Source of the DNA: Limnanthes douglasii subsp. nivea
Lineage: Eukaryota; Streptophyta; Magnoliopsida; Brassicales; Limnanthaceae
Reading direction: 5' to 3'
Assembly (NCBI GenBank): GCA_036936605.1
Contig: JAUPFV010000004.1
Location: forward strand, 135,541,473-135,605,472
Length of the DNA: 64,000 nucleotides
Both the position numbers and the translations under genes were made by a program. The notes under the pieces are model-generated. The model was not told where the DNA came from. It was given only the letters and a program-made list of their open reading frames with translations, and did not search any database. How positions within the stretch are numbered: position 1 is the stretch's first letter; every line of letters starts with the position of its first letter. Below, in pieces: positions 11,248 to 23,690 of this stretch.

Positions 11248-13830
11248 TCAGAACGGAGCATCGTAGGACCTCCTATTGTGTCCTGATTTGAAACAGCGGC
11301 CACATCGGGACTCGCTGGTGGTTACCTCTCCTCTTGATAGAATGTGTTTTTTTCTCGGCTGTCCCGCTCGTCTTATAACATTTGGTGGATTAACCACTGG
11401 CACTACATCGTCGTTAGTGGTAGTAGCGTCACCGAAATCTGTTATAGCTTGTATGTTAAAAGAATAACTCGACCTGAAATTTGCAGCACTAAAAAAGGGG
11501 CTCTACTAAAGTCATCGGATCTTCGCTTAAAGATGCTATTGCAGCCAATGCATGTGGGCATGGGAAACATTCTTGCTGCCAAGAACCGCATGTACATTTG
11601 TAATCAAGGATGTTTACCACCATTACTGGGTCTGATAAAACCTCAAAATAAGAGGCAAAAGACTTGCGTACTAACCACGTTCGACCACATTGTACATTCT
11701 CTTTAAACATGTTGTCAAACTTGGGGCATAAGTGGGTGTTCCAGCTTAGACCCTCTGATAAACGTCGAGACATCTAAGTCATAAGAAGAACTCTAATCTC
11801 GTTGACCAATTCCACTGTAGGCAGATTGCACAATTTTTTTAATCTGCGTGTTGAACGATTCCACATCTGTTGATGCCATCGCCCCATACGGTTTTTCTTT
11901 GACGTATTCTTGAGCATACTTTTCTTGTGTCAAATTGTTTAGAAATTTGGCGATGCAATCACCCTTTGGCGCTAAAACTGTGATAGTCATTCGTTAAAAG
12001 TTCCACCTTCGGGGCATAAGCACGGATCTTAAACATCATTAGCTTTTTGTTTCTATGGACTCTGTTTGTATCTTCAAGAGCTTTATTGAAATTCTGAACT
12101 AGATGGAAGATACAATAAGTGTGGTAGTCATTAGGATACAGATTTGCTACAACATTAATAATACCAACATGACGGTCTGAAATAAACGTTATTTGTCGCC
12201 CTAGCAAATGCGGTTTTAGACTTTGCAAAAACCATAACTAATTATCTGAGTCTTCACTACCAAAAATCCCAAAAGCAATGGGAAATAGACCTACAACAAC
12301 ACATAAGATTACATTTGTTTCCAAGGTTACACAGAAAAGTTGCAGACATAAAACATGACTAGATTGTTAGATTGAATGACCGTAAATCGCAAGCTATATA
12401 CAACCTATCTAGCAACATCAGTCGTAACATTTGTAGCCTCAATCTAGCAGTCTTGAATGACCGTAAATCGCAAACATGAGACTAACCTATCTTGCAACCT
12501 AAGTCTGCCAATCTAGCTTAGCTGAGATGTGTTTGAAATAAAACATACAGGCAACAATCGCAATCTACTATAACCAATATAGCAATCTTTGATGATGATA
12601 TATGTTTGAAACCAGAAACCACATATCTAACAACATGTAAACTAATAGATGGACTAACCGTTGTTTCCATCCTTTGCCACTGCTGAGAGCAACACACCAC
12701 CATGCTTCCCTGTTAGATGGGTTCCGTCAACGTACAATAAAGGCCGGCACGAATGGAAACCCTGAAGGCACGCGCCGAACGCTATAAAACAACATCGGAA
12801 AACATTTTTGAGCGCTAAATCTAAATGGCAGTCCGTTGTGATATCAAGACGCTTTAGTCGTTTGAAGTATCCTTTTAGCAACCCAAAAAAGTATTTCGAT
12901 CTCCAAATACTACACGCCTTGCCTTTTCTAAAGCATTCCACGATAGACGATAAGAAATGTCTAAACCATAGTATTGCTTGATAGAGGACTGTATAGTCTT
13001 AACTGTCACACTTTGGAAGTACCTAAGAGAATCATGAATCTCATCGGCAATCAAATCAGATGACAAATGTCTGCTCTTCTTTTTTGTGAATACGGGACTG
13101 CAAGTATGGGTATTAACAGATCTCTTTATGGTCATTAAACTGGTTTTAGAATCAATTGAAGCATAGAGCCTCCATTTTTACCCGTCTAAATCTTTGTTAA
13201 CATAATAAACTGTGATCTTCCTAAAGGTATTATGCATGTACTTAGAGGCAAAACCGTTCTCTAATGCATACCGAGATAAGGATAACCTTAGACCTGCAGC
13301 ACCATCAGCAAATGACTGACCAACACCGACGATACCTTCGGCCCATCCAGTTGTAGCAAGATGCCTTCTCTTTGGGGTTGAAATAACTAAATAATTACTA
13401 CTTTCACCACTAGTTCGTTGGTTATGGGAGGCTTCTTCGAAAAGTTGAAAATAATGTTTACGTTTAATTGCCTTTATTGACCACTTTTTCTTTGATAACA
13501 AAACTAACACTCTTGAGACGCTCGACATCAAGGTATACTTCCAAACCAATAAAATTTGTCTCGTTATTAAACAAACAATTCTTCTGAGAACCACAAGAAT
13601 AGCTAATGGTGTAGTTGTCTCTAACAAGATCCTGCCATGTGCTTTTAACGTACTATTGGAGAGTGTCAAAAAATTTAAATTCGGACAACGGAACAATAGG
13701 TGTTTCGTGACCAAATTTGAAAATGCAAACTTTGGGTTTCGACATATACTACCCTGCATTCGAGAAGATTGGGTTAGTTTGTTGTACGGAAACGTAGAAA
13801 GCATGACTGTGTTACTGAACAAATCTATTT
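11248..13830 (-). pseudogene. MuDR-type (MULE) transposase, broken
   Basis: Read from about 13830 to the TGA at 11248-11250. In order there are an N-terminal segment (HETPIVPLSEFKFFD, then RDNYTISYSCGSQ), the Mutator DNA-binding domain near 13300-13190 (VGQSFADGAAGLRLSLSRYA), a second N-terminal block at 13135-12875, and the MULE catalytic domain. The last starts at 12760-12660 (PLLYVDGTHLTGKHGG), continues through IAFGIFGSEDSDN near 12270 and ends at 12228-11960 (FISDRHVGIINVV, YHTYCIFHLVQNF). A SWIM zinc finger follows near 11630-11570 (CTCGSWQQECFPCPH), then a basic RRAGQPRKKH and a CCHC-like knuckle whose last Cys is replaced (CGRCFKSGHNRRSY). A probable intron of about 330 nt (about 12310-12640) holds array-like motifs. 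Single-base shifts and nonsense codons (for example in the T run near 11492 and at about 12240) make it non-functional. Confidence 0.85.
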
Positions 13831-14240
13831 ATATCTTAATTGAACCAATCAAGCAATGTACCATACCTACAATCGCAATATATGGAAACCAACATATGGT
13901 AAATCGCAATGTGTGTCAAGACTAGTGCATCACAGTGTGTATGCGTAATCTAGCACCCACTGTTTCTGGGTTTCATAAGTAATGTTCATCTCCAGCCATG
14001 TTTGTTCTTGTTGACGCTGCAAATCGCTATCAATCATGTACAGATCTAAATAACAACAGAAACACACACCTAACTAACAATAAACCACACACTAACCAAG
14101 GAAAATCGCAATTAATATACTAATGTCTAGCAATGACTTTATTCATACACAAAACGCCATGACATGTATAAGTGCCAAGTAAAAACGCAATGACTAGAGC
14201 TAATGGTGCCTGTATCTAGCAGTGTAAGTGTTCAACACAA
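12310..14240 (+). repeat. Dispersed ATCTAGCAA / AATCGCAA motifs
   Basis: Two short words recur through introns and flanks of the transposase gene: (T)ATCTAGCAA(C/T) near 12407, 12440, 12510, 14126 and 14213, and AATCGCAA(T/G) near 12387, 12465, 12555, 13870, 13902 and 14103. They match the motif of the tandem array at 9.05-9.54 kb or its neighbours. They lie mostly outside coding segments. Confidence 0.6.
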
Positions 14241-14879
14241 AAAACGCAACGACAGTAGAAGACTCAACCAAATTATCAACAACAGTATAAAAACAACTCT
14301 TAAACCGCATCCTAGTCTATCAGACTTAAGAGACAACAATTGTATATTGTTTGATCGGACTGAAAAAACTGTAAATGCTTACCGGAAAGTTAAAGAACAA
14401 AGTATCACTCGTTAATCGATAAGAATGTTAAACTAAACAAAATCTAAACATTAAAAAAATATTAACATACGTGATTTCGACTAGTTCGATCTCATGTTGA
14501 ACTGGAAAAATGAAAACGGGAAAAATACAGGTGAGCAGTACGTAACAAACCTTAACAGTGGCTTCAGGTGAGGTTAAGGAAGAGACTTCAGTTGGTTATC
14601 GCTATGGCCTCTAACGTATAGTTTCTCAGGTTCTCGACAGGATTAAAGAGTAAAGAAGTAAAGAAGCTGGTTTACAGGTCTGGAAAAGTAAATTATCGTC
14701 GACGATTTTTTATCTCTCGTGCTCGAATGTGGCCGGAGAACGATGGTTTCAAAAGGTGAATGGTTTTGGGTAGGATCGTCGGTGGCTAACGGTGGTTGCC
14801 GGCAAGAAACTGATCACGGTAACAAAATTTCAAACCAACAGACCCTTCTTGGAAAACGGGTATTTTGTTAGGTTGGGAG
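13831..14879. other. Transposase upstream/leader region of the MULE
   Basis: No coding similarity was found. The part at 14690-14860 is less AT-rich than its surroundings and could be the 5' untranslated region of the minus-strand transposase. A GA microsatellite lies at about 14876-14897. Confidence 0.4.
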
Positions 14880-14979
14880 AGAGAGGAGAGAGAGAGTGAC
14901 GGCTGGTCATAAATTCAAAATTCAAATTTCTTGATTGGCCCAAAATACCTCATTTTTCAAAAAATAAGACTTATATACT

Positions 14980-15123
14980 AGGTTGAGGGTAGTTGTGGAA
15001 TTAAAAAAATGAGGTCTTGAAAGTGAATTGTTTTATTGAAGTGGGTATTAAGTAGCACTAACCCATTTTTGGGTACTAGATAGTAATATATTTGGCCATT
15101 AGGTATTTAGGATGTCATTTCCC
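14980..15123. repeat. Possible right terminus of the MULE
   Basis: On the minus strand from 15123 inward the sequence starts GGGAAATGACATCCTAAAT, with the G-rich start common in MULE terminal inverted repeats. The flank TTTTAAAAT could be a 9-bp duplication, but no partner copy was found near 9.0 kb. Confidence 0.3.
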
Positions 15124-18023
15124 TTTTAAAATATATATTAGACTTATTGCATCTCGAAAGCCAATGGAAAAAGGGTAGGTGCGGCTTATTCATTTAAGAT
15201 TATTTTAGATATTAACTTAATAAAAAAGATTAATTAAAAAACTATTCTAAAAAAATACATACACTTAAGTTAAACCTTAAATCAATAGATTAATGTGGAT
15301 AGAGTAACGTTATGGGAACTACTATAGCGTTCAACTGAGACAAAAACCAATATATTATTAGACAAAGGTATGAAAGAATGATCTAATTACCATGTACGAT
15401 ATGAGGAAATTTTTTGTAATAAAACCAAACACACAAGACAATTAACATGGCCCACATTGTTAAAAATCCATACATCCGCGGGTAACTAAGACTCTTTTAT
15501 ATATAAGTAAGTTACAAAAAGAACCTCGGAACACAAATGACTCAATCTCTCTTCGTAATAAACAATGACATAATTCATAAAATCCTCTCTTTAATGTTTA
15601 TATATCACCTCAATAATCTCTAAAAATCCTTATAACTATTTTCTCTCTCTCGAAAACTGTGGAGTTTACAAATCACATCATGCACACATTGCTTAACAAT
15701 ATTTTATTGAATTTATATTTTTAGGGAAAACCTTAATTATTTACAAAATAAAACTCATTCGTCAAGTACTGAAATAAATCATACCCCATTAATATATAAA
15801 ATATTATCAATATAAAAGACTCAATTAATATAGAAAATCTAATTAATATATGAAGACTAAAATACGAGACCAATTAATATAGAAGACCTAACAAATAGAA
15901 TACTCCGCTTCGACTTACTGGTGGTGTTACGGTCAAGCTTGCTTCAGATCAAAGTTGTGCTTTGGATTAATTCATTTAAGACCATCCTGTTTCAGACCAA
16001 CATGCTTTGGCTCAACACATAAATCTTTTGATATAATAGTCACGAGTCTTCGACAGCTTGTCTAAGCCCTTAAGATCAACAAACGTCTTTGCAACTAAGT
16101 CACGGCTCAAACTTTATGGAGTTTTAATAGTTCTTACCTTTACATATAACGATAAGTAACACCGATGTAGTCGTACCGTAATACCTTTGTTGATGAGTTA
16201 CTTCTACTCCACACATAACAAGCAGTGTTGCATCAACAGCTTATGATTCAAAGCTAACTAAATCATAACTGTTCTCTCTCTTGAATTGTTGTTTTCAAGT
16301 TCTTAAAAAATAAAAAGATCCTACAAATTAAAAAAATATATTTTTTAAAAAGAAGAATAAGACAAATATCGCTTTTGTATTGATTTCAAATAAAAATTTA
16401 CATACTCCATAAAATTCTAATTATACAATTTAAGACATGCGAAATACTACCGTAAATAAAAAAAATGTAATTTGTTTTAGCAAAAATTTAAGCATAAAAA
16501 TTAAAGAATATGAAATACTTATAATTTATAGTTTTGTTGTGAACTATATTCGAATTCTCTAAATTTTTTAATTTTTCTTCTCTTAAATTTTCAATCGCCA
16601 CGAAAACCATAAGTACCAATTAAAACTCAAACAAACCCTGCAAAATCATATTCTAATCTATAGGGGAAAATAGAAAAAGACTGAAATTCATATCTAAAAA
16701 GAAATATAACAACTTACCATTTCATAAGCCATGATTTGAAGAAAAATATATACTTCCAATTTTGGTTATTCATATCGGACAATCACTGATATCTATCAGA
16801 AAAACCTAATCAAAATTTAACCAAAATCCTACAAAATAAAATTATTTAGATAAACAAAAAAAAAATCAACAAACGTTTGGTTATCATAATCATAAAACAT
16901 AAGCTTAAACTATTTACAAACTAATTTCTTTCATTTTAGTTATGATTTCTTTGTCAAATGGTTTATAAAGGATGAAAAACAAAAATCATATCCAAATTAA
17001 CAAAAAAATCATAAAACAATTATTAATGAAAATCAAACAACATAAATGTAGTTCTTTATAAGCTAAGAACTAAAAAATGACTCAAACAAGGACAACGAAA
17101 ATATTCAAGAAACATTGCAAGATTTATAGTCTTTAAACTGAGATTTTGGTGATCATTGTTCAGCACTAGACTTGAAGGAAGACAATCTCCGACTATCTTC
17201 AATACTATGATTCGAGAGAGTCTACCATCCAAACCACCACCTCATCCTCCTCTCATAGCCTCCACCTTCATTAAGCCTATTAAAATTGCATCATCATACC
17301 TTTTTTCAGAAACAGAGGAACAACAATTGATGAATATCGACCATTGTGTACACTAAACCCTTCTTAAAATAGGTAAATAAAAATCCATCCTATAGCACTA
17401 ACCAAATCATCGAACTCATAAGTAATCCATTTTTTTTATCGAACCTCAACAAAGAACTCTTCTAACGAGCCTTTGTTTCACAATTAGAACTTCACAACTT
17501 AACTTCAAAACTTATACAGAAGTAGTTAAGGTTTCAACAAAGGAAATCAAACATGACATTGTACAAATTCAAGATCATGGAACCATAAATCTATTCAATT
17601 TTTAGTTTAAGATAAGGAAAGTTTACTTTTTATTTCTAAATATACTTTAATCTATAAATTTTCTACATGTTTTCCTTAAACCAATATTGTTCAAAACTTT
17701 ATGGATAAATTTTTTATTCCTATGAGATTATAGTATTTCATGGTGGGATGCTAGAAATATACTATTAGAACTTACACATCAAGAAGATATGAAGAATATT
17801 TGAAAGTGCAACGTATAGTGTATAGGAGACCATACAATGATAATTCTTGAATGGATTCCATTTTTCAATCCTAAATTAGAATCTTCAATCCCATCAGTGT
17901 ATGGAGAGACTACAATTTAAAGGGTTAGGGAGACCCTATTATAGTTAGTCAAAATGACAATTACAATTTTTAACTGAATCTAAGAGGATTAGGAAATAGA
18001 GTTACTATAAGAAAAATCATATG
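15124..18023. other. AT-rich region, nothing recognised
   Basis: About 2.9 kb is strongly AT-rich on both strands. Short open stretches (for example 17156-17356) have no family resemblance. I found no TIR, LTR or poly-A-tailed end. It may be intergenic host sequence or very old repeats. Confidence 0.5.
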
Positions 18024-18333
18024 TGATAAGGATAAATTCCTTAACAAATTACCTAAATCATCTTATATAAAAATAACTAAAAAGAGAAAGTAAATATAGA
18101 AAGAAGATGAATAAAAATATGTAATTGTATTAATGTATATAATTTGAGATACTTTACATATCGAACTGAGCTCATATTTATAGGAGTTGTACAAGACGTT
18201 TTAATGTTATATTTATTATTTACATCGGTTACAAAATATAAATATAAATGTAAGGTTTAATTTAAAATATAAATAACATGTCGTTCTAATTTCATATTTA
18301 TTATAAATAATCCCGAATATTATATCCTTATCA
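18024..18333 (-). repeat. 3' LTR of the old element
   Basis: A 310-bp LTR with inverted ends TGATAAGGATA / TATCCTTATCA. On the minus strand CTCCTATAAATATG at about 18173-18186 is a TATA box in the same position as in the other LTR. It aligns along its whole length with 30177-30868 once the 405-bp insertion (solo LTR plus TSD copy) is removed. Confidence 0.8.
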
Positions 18334-18346
18334 GGAGTCCCCTGTA
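18334..18346 (-). other. Polypurine tract of the old element
   Basis: The minus strand reads ACAGGGGACTCC directly before the LTR start TGATAAGG. The young Tat element has AAAAAAGGGGCTCC before TGATGAG in the same position. This suggests the two elements belong to related families. Confidence 0.55.
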
Positions 18347-19731
18347 GTCTTTGAGTTGGAGCGTAGTGAATCTTAACGACTATGTAATAGTCGAACATAA
18401 TATTCAGATAGTGTAACCTTCTTGCTCTTCTTTGCATTTGATGAAACTGGTCTTTATTTTATATTGTCAGTTGTCGTAGCTCTGTCTTCATTCATCTTTT
18501 TTGCTAAGTCGCCGCTGATCATGTCGAAGAAACTATGCCAGCAATGTCGGCTAAACTCCGAAAAGTCACAAGTCTTGGTTATATGAATTTCCTAGCCAAA
18601 CTGTTGTCAGAGACGACTCCAACTTGGTTCGTACTAAATTTTTCCTGCCTCGTTAAAAACCTTTGCCGGCCAAAACCTCCGTTGAGGATTAAAAAAATCT
18701 ATATTAGTAGGATACTAGGATATTACCTACTTCTACGACATGCTTTGCTTTTTGTTGGATAGGGTTGATATAGATGTGTAGCCCCCCCTAGTCTTTGGTG
18801 AAGGATGAAGTGAAGACTATATATGCATGTATATTGTAGACGTTGTGGACCTTGTGATGGAGAAAATATTTTGTATTTTTTGTTGTCGATGATGTTATTT
18901 TGCTGGTTTGTATGTCTATACATTACTTATCGCTGAATAATATTTTGTATTGATCCCTGGAGAATATTTTGTTGGAGATATGTATGGGAAGATGTATGTT
19001 TATACTTTTTAACTTGTTTAAACTTCAAATTTTTCTGTAACATCGAGCATAGTGGGGCTAATTGCGTAACTATAACTGGTAAATTAACCATAGCTAATTT
19101 CGCGGAGCGCCCGGTTCGGCCATTTGCGTAACCTAGTGAGCTTGAAGTAGTTCGCGTTTATAATGTAGTGTGGTATTGAGAAGAGTATGACCCGTTAACA
19201 TAGCCTTAAAAAAGCGTGACCAATTATCCCGTTTGTCATTAATTTTTAGATCATGTCTAAATATAACACAGTATGGCCCCATTACCTAGTCCTTTAAGCG
19301 TGGTCAGTGACCCTACCGCGGAGTTACAGAAAATAAGTATAAACAAACACATAGAGATGGAGAAGAAGATCATTTTGGTTTATAACCTTTTTTAATATGA
19401 AGATTGTTTTGGCTTTCAATATTTTTTATTATGGAAATGGAGATTAATTTGGCTTATAACTCTTTTTTTCTTTATCATGGAGATGAAGATTATTTGATCT
19501 ATAGCCATTTGCCGTGGAGTTTTATCGTCGAGATTATTTGGAGGTCACGTAGAGAACAACTTGACAACTCTTTCATAAATCGAATTTATTTAAATCTTGA
19601 TGCCAAAAAATTGCTATGATTTGGTTGTCGAGGCTTCCCATTCGATTATCCCAGTCTTGTTAAAAATTGTCAAACTTGCTTGTTCTTTCCGGTGTGCGTG
19701 CTCATTTCCGGTGTGTCGTACTCTAATTTAT
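18347..19731. other. 3' noncoding interior of the old element
   Basis: There is no long ORF. CCTCGTTAAAAACCTTTGCC at about 18646 is a phrase I associate with plant Ty3 3' regions. The part at 19020-19330 is rich in words such as TTGCGTAAC and GTTCGCG that recall the repeats at 60.96-61.17 kb in the right-edge Tat element. Short ORFs at 19404-19619 show no family. Confidence 0.45.
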
Positions 19732-19981
19732 TATTCCCTCTGTTTCATAATATGTGTCTTTCTAGAAGAGATTTTTTGTCTCATAATATATGTTTTTCTC
19801 GTTTTCCAATGCAGTGTTATTACATGTATTCCACTTTCAACCAATAAAATAGTTAACTTTCTCCATAAATTAATAACTCCACCAATCAAATTTATTTTCT
19901 TTTATTTTTTCAAAGTTATCATTACTTTTCCTAATATTTGTGAACAAACCTTAAACGACTAATAATGACACGGAGAGAGTA
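19732..19981. mobile_element. Stowaway-like MITE
   Basis: A 250-bp AT-rich element is bounded by TA at both sides. Its imperfect terminal inverted repeats are TTCCCTCTGTTTCATAATA on the left and, on the opposite strand from the right end, CTCTCTCCGTGTCATTATT. The CTCCCTCCGTTTC-like terminus is typical of plant Tc1/mariner-derived MITEs. It has no coding capacity; the ORF across it at 19597-19962 is incidental. Confidence 0.7.
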
Positions 19982-21034
19982 TCATCCTAGTGAAAGACTT
20001 CGGATGGAGGCCGCAAACAGGCCGATCGGCCAGAACCAAAGCGAACGGACAAAGGCACCCCACCGGGAGAGAGGAGAGCTGACTCGGGCGGTCTCTTACG
20101 AGAACCCTCCTACGGGAAAAATTTACCCGTGCACATCATCAGATGATTCTCCATGAAGCAGATTTAGTGACGTAGCCCATCAAAATTGTCGGCAGTATGT
20201 ACTAGTCGGTTTATGGTAGCATGATGTGCTCAATCAAAATCGAGGCAGAATCGTGCTTTATTGATCCTCTGGTCGAGCCGCTTGGAGACCGAGAAGGATT
20301 TTTGACATGGCAGTGGGGTGGGTATGAAAACCGAGCAGGTGAAAAGTATCGGGAGGAGGTGTAGATGATGGCGGTGCAGGTGGTTGTGATTCTCTGGTGG
20401 CTGCTTTATCGGTGGAAGTAATTAACCGATCTTCGTTTCCATGCAAAACAATGCAAGTAGAAGATTATAGATTGGCAGTTGTCATGCCTTCACTACATTT
20501 AACCCATGGCCACCTTCTCATTTCCTTGATACTTCATTAACTCAGGTAGCTTCCCAACGGAAAGGCGTCGAGAATAAATCGAGATATCGGGGAAAATTGC
20601 TGCGAGGCGGAGAGGTGGTTTCCCTCGCCGGTGGAGATAGGAAAATGGAGTGCGCGCAGAAGATGCTCGATGAAATGCACCTGCATGATTAACTGCTTCT
20701 GCTTGCATAATTTATCTGGTGGCATTCATGTAGCTATATGAACTTTCTATTGCGTGTCAGTCTGATGACTTGATTGTGGCTGTTGGGTTTGATCGTGTTT
20801 GTATGGTGGCCTTGTGACATTTGTGTTTTGTGTCTACTGCGCGCGCGTAATGTAGTTTGTAATTCTAGATTATGTTGTTGTAGCTTTCACGGGTTGTTAT
20901 TACGTCACAGCTCTACGTGTTGTGATATTAGATACGATTGAAACCGTGCATGTTGACTTCCACTATGAGAAAATGTGTTTGTTCTGTACGCGTCCATGTA
21001 CTGTCATAAATAAAAGATAACAAATGTAGAAAAC
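19982..21034. other. GC-richer interior with short ORFs, origin unclear
   Basis: Base composition rises compared with the AT-rich flanks, and several short minus-strand ORFs (20258-20446, 20499-20708, 20537-20725) have host-like codon texture but no family I recognise. With the PP2A-activator-like piece at 21.0-21.3 kb, it may be captured host sequence. Confidence 0.3.
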
Positions 21035-21262
21035 TTAGCTTTGCTGAGCGTAAACCGAACCTTGGTGGATGGTATAATGTGTGCATGAATTCTTTGGCAT
21101 GGTGGAAACGTGATAGGGGTCCGAGATTTTGCGGCCGCGGATTGACTTGGAAAGAGCGACGATAAAGCCGAGGAAGTTTTTAAAGGAGGCGTAGCGTGGA
21201 AGCGACGGATACTGTTCGTTGACCTTACTGATGTAAACCCGGTCGAGCATAAGCTCCACCAC
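21035..21262 (-). pseudogene. Fragment resembling PP2A activator (PTPA)
   Basis: A 75-codon minus-strand frame contains RYASFKNFLGFIVALSKSI followed by RGRKISDPYHVS. From memory this matches the segment near the N-terminal part of plant serine/threonine-protein phosphatase 2A activators (PTPA: NFLGF.VALSESIRG.KISDP). PTPA is a peptidyl-prolyl isomerase-like activator of PP2A of well over 300 residues. Only this exon-sized piece is visible, and the frame is lost after MPKNSCTHY. There is a stop a few codons upstream of the first Met, and no poly-A tract adjoins it. It lies in the interior of the old LTR element, so it is best read as a transduced gene fragment. A search would settle the identification, which is by motif only. 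Confidence 0.5.
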
Positions 21263-23690
21263 TTGCTCTCTTCACCGAGGTGGAGGAGCCTGGGTTCGCA
21301 GAGCAGACTCGAAAGATGAAGACTAACGATTTGCTTGTTGTTTCTTCCGTGACGATTTAGTAGAAGAATTGGTGGTGCGTGTAGGCAGTTGAGGAACGTA
21401 GAGAAGAAGTCATGATTGAGGTTGCTAGAGATGGACTAGAGTGCAGCAGCGGCGACGGTAATAGTGCCGCGGTCAGATAGTTTGTTGAGATCGTGAGACG
21501 ATGGTGGCGCTGCCTTTGAGGGCGTGTTCGGCTATAGGGAGGCATATGTGTAGTTAGATGAACGATTCTACATTGTCAAAACGGTGCAATTTGGGGACGC
21601 ACTTAACAGTGAACTCTGTGCAGACATCATGAGCGTTGTTCGTATCCAATCCTGCTGGTCGGTGTAGAGTGTTCTACAAGTCTGACTGTAATATTTACTA
21701 ACATGAATACGTTTGTTTTATGACAATGGATTTATTGTTATACAATTGGAGACTGAAAAAATATGTATGTGCAAGCACCAATGTAGAGATAGCTTTGATG
21801 TGGGGGAGATAACTGGAACAGAGCTTTGATGTTCATTCTGAATATCCCTGGGCGACAGCCAAGGTTTGCTTGGGGACATAACAACTTTGTTGGAGGCACC
21901 ATAAAACTAGTATTCGGCAGTCAAACTAAAGTAGAGTGGATGGAAGGTGAGCTTTACAAATTGCTCTGGAGAAATTTAAGTTCCAAGAAAACACATGTTT
22001 CTAGTGATGGCTAGTCCTCTTGAATCAAAACAACTTTCCGAAATTGTATAAAATCTGAATGTGCTGTTGCTAATGTTTGTTTAATCATTGAAGAAGATAT
22101 CGCAGTAGAATTGCAGGTATCTTACTTTGATGGTGTGCTAGTTTTTTCATATTTACTAATCTTTCAACCATTTTCGTCCAAATTGTGACAGGACTCAAAT
22201 TATCAACGCTTCTCTCAAAATCCACGGATCGAAGGTGCAATGGAGTCGCCACTCATCAGGTATCATTCAAAGACAAAATAATGACAGAGAAATTCCAAAA
22301 CATGACATGGACAGGAGAAGCAACAATATACACACTAGGCTTAAGGTGGAAAATTACACATTACAGAAACTTACGTGATGATCGTAATTAATTTGAGGTA
22401 TAACTGAACACGATATTGACATGCATATGACATAACATTTTTCTATTTGACGCTACTGATGGAGATGGTAATATTGTTCACACATGGATTTTTATAACAC
22501 AACAACATACATAGCATACTTCAATTCAGTATTTGGTGCGCGTGTGCTATAACATATACCTGTAATACTAAAATTCTACAATTATACCGATAATAAAGCA
22601 TACTGGTACACTACAAGCATGATTTGTGTACTACACAATATTATATGCAATGTACTACTTATGTTACTACCATACTTTTGTATACAATCCCTGTACATTT
22701 GTTACCATGTAAACAAGTCATAGAGGCAACTACACATATGCGTACACACGATGCGGAACTAAAAAATATATGTGTGCAAGCAAAGGATTTAAGGATTATT
22801 AAATAAGGTGTGATGATAGCAGATTAGAAGACTTAGCTTTTCAGAGCGGAAACCGGATCCCGTATCCTGATTGAATCAGTTTGCGCATTGGCTAACCCGT
22901 AGGTCAGACCCTTGGACAACTATGGTAGTTCAGCTTACCCTGGCGGTGTATTTGGTCGTGAATAGCAGTGCTGTTGAGATGATACGGACGACGCGGCGGG
23001 AGGCGGAATGTCCCTTGGTCCTCGTGCAAGGGATGCACGTTTTCCTCGTTCAGGTGAAGTCGGTGTTGAAGATAGAACAGAAGACGTCCGAAATTGAAGT
23101 TGACGCAGAAGATCATAGAGCCTACTGCACCTTGGGATCCAAATAGTGGAAGAAGACGACCTCGGCTAGGAAGTAGGCGACCTAGGAAGCAGGAAACCTC
23201 GGCTAGGAAGGAGATGACGCTCGACTAGGAAGGAGATGGGCTCGGCGTGATGCAGACGGCGCTCGGTCAGCTTGCACACGGCACCCAGAGGTACTTGATA
23301 TCGCCGAGGCAGACTACGTTATTACGGGTGGGTGGTTCAGTTGGCGGCGCTACCTTGTTTCTTGATGGTGACTTCGATGGTGCTTCCAACAGAGACTGTG
23401 TTAACGATTTTGACGGTGCAACCCCGTACCAGATTTAGTGCTTGCCTACGGAAAGTAAAAAGCAGCAGACTGTGAGAAAGATTCTTGGTCAGAAAGATTC
23501 TTGGTCGACCATTGTGGTGATGACTGCGGTGAAATTATGGTCTCTTTTGAGGCGTGAGTAAAAATAAACTGAGGAGCGGCAAAACAGCCTGCGGGGACGT
23601 TGAAGAGGTTTTTTTTTAGTATAAGAACGAAATATTAAAAACTCAATTACAGTTATCGTGTGATTTTGAATAATATTAATATTAATTAGT
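21263..23690. other. Mixed interior sequence, unidentified short ORFs
   Basis: Open stretches at 21826-22014, 22185-22391 and 22871-23146 on the plus strand have no recognised family. A sentence-like repeat (ACTTAGCTTT.C.GAGCG.AAACCG) occurs at about 21032 and 22837. The right part (22850-23560) is GC-richer and may be further captured host sequence. No retroviral-type domain was found. Confidence 0.35.
23160..23245 (+). repeat. Short imperfect tandem repeat (CTCGGCTAGGAAG)
   Basis: Four imperfect copies of CTCGGCTAGGAAG(G/T)AG lie in about 85 bp (CTCGGCTAGGAAGTAGG, CCTAGGAAGCAGG, CTCGGCTAGGAAGGAG, CTCGACTAGGAAGGAG). The unit varies from 18 to 25 bp. Confidence 0.7.

Larger units (their letters stand above)
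9000..15123 (-). mobile_element. Mutator-like element (MULE), degenerate
   Basis: The unit is delimited by content: a left 23-bp array (9050-9535), a plus-strand acidic-protein gene (9913-10335), a MuDR-type transposase on the minus strand (11248-13830), and motifs related to the array scattered throughout, including inside a transposase intron. The right end may be near 15123, where the minus strand begins GGGAAATGACATCC, a MULE-like terminus. I could not find a matching left terminal inverted repeat or a 9-bp target duplication, so both ends are tentative. Confidence 0.6.

Noticed and set aside
17156..17356. 66-codon ORF in AT-rich DNA
   Set aside because: It has no recognisable motif, no neighbouring exon and no promoter-like context.
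19597..19962. 121-codon hydrophobic ORF resembling a membrane protein
   Set aside because: It spans the MITE; hydrophobicity comes from T-rich DNA.
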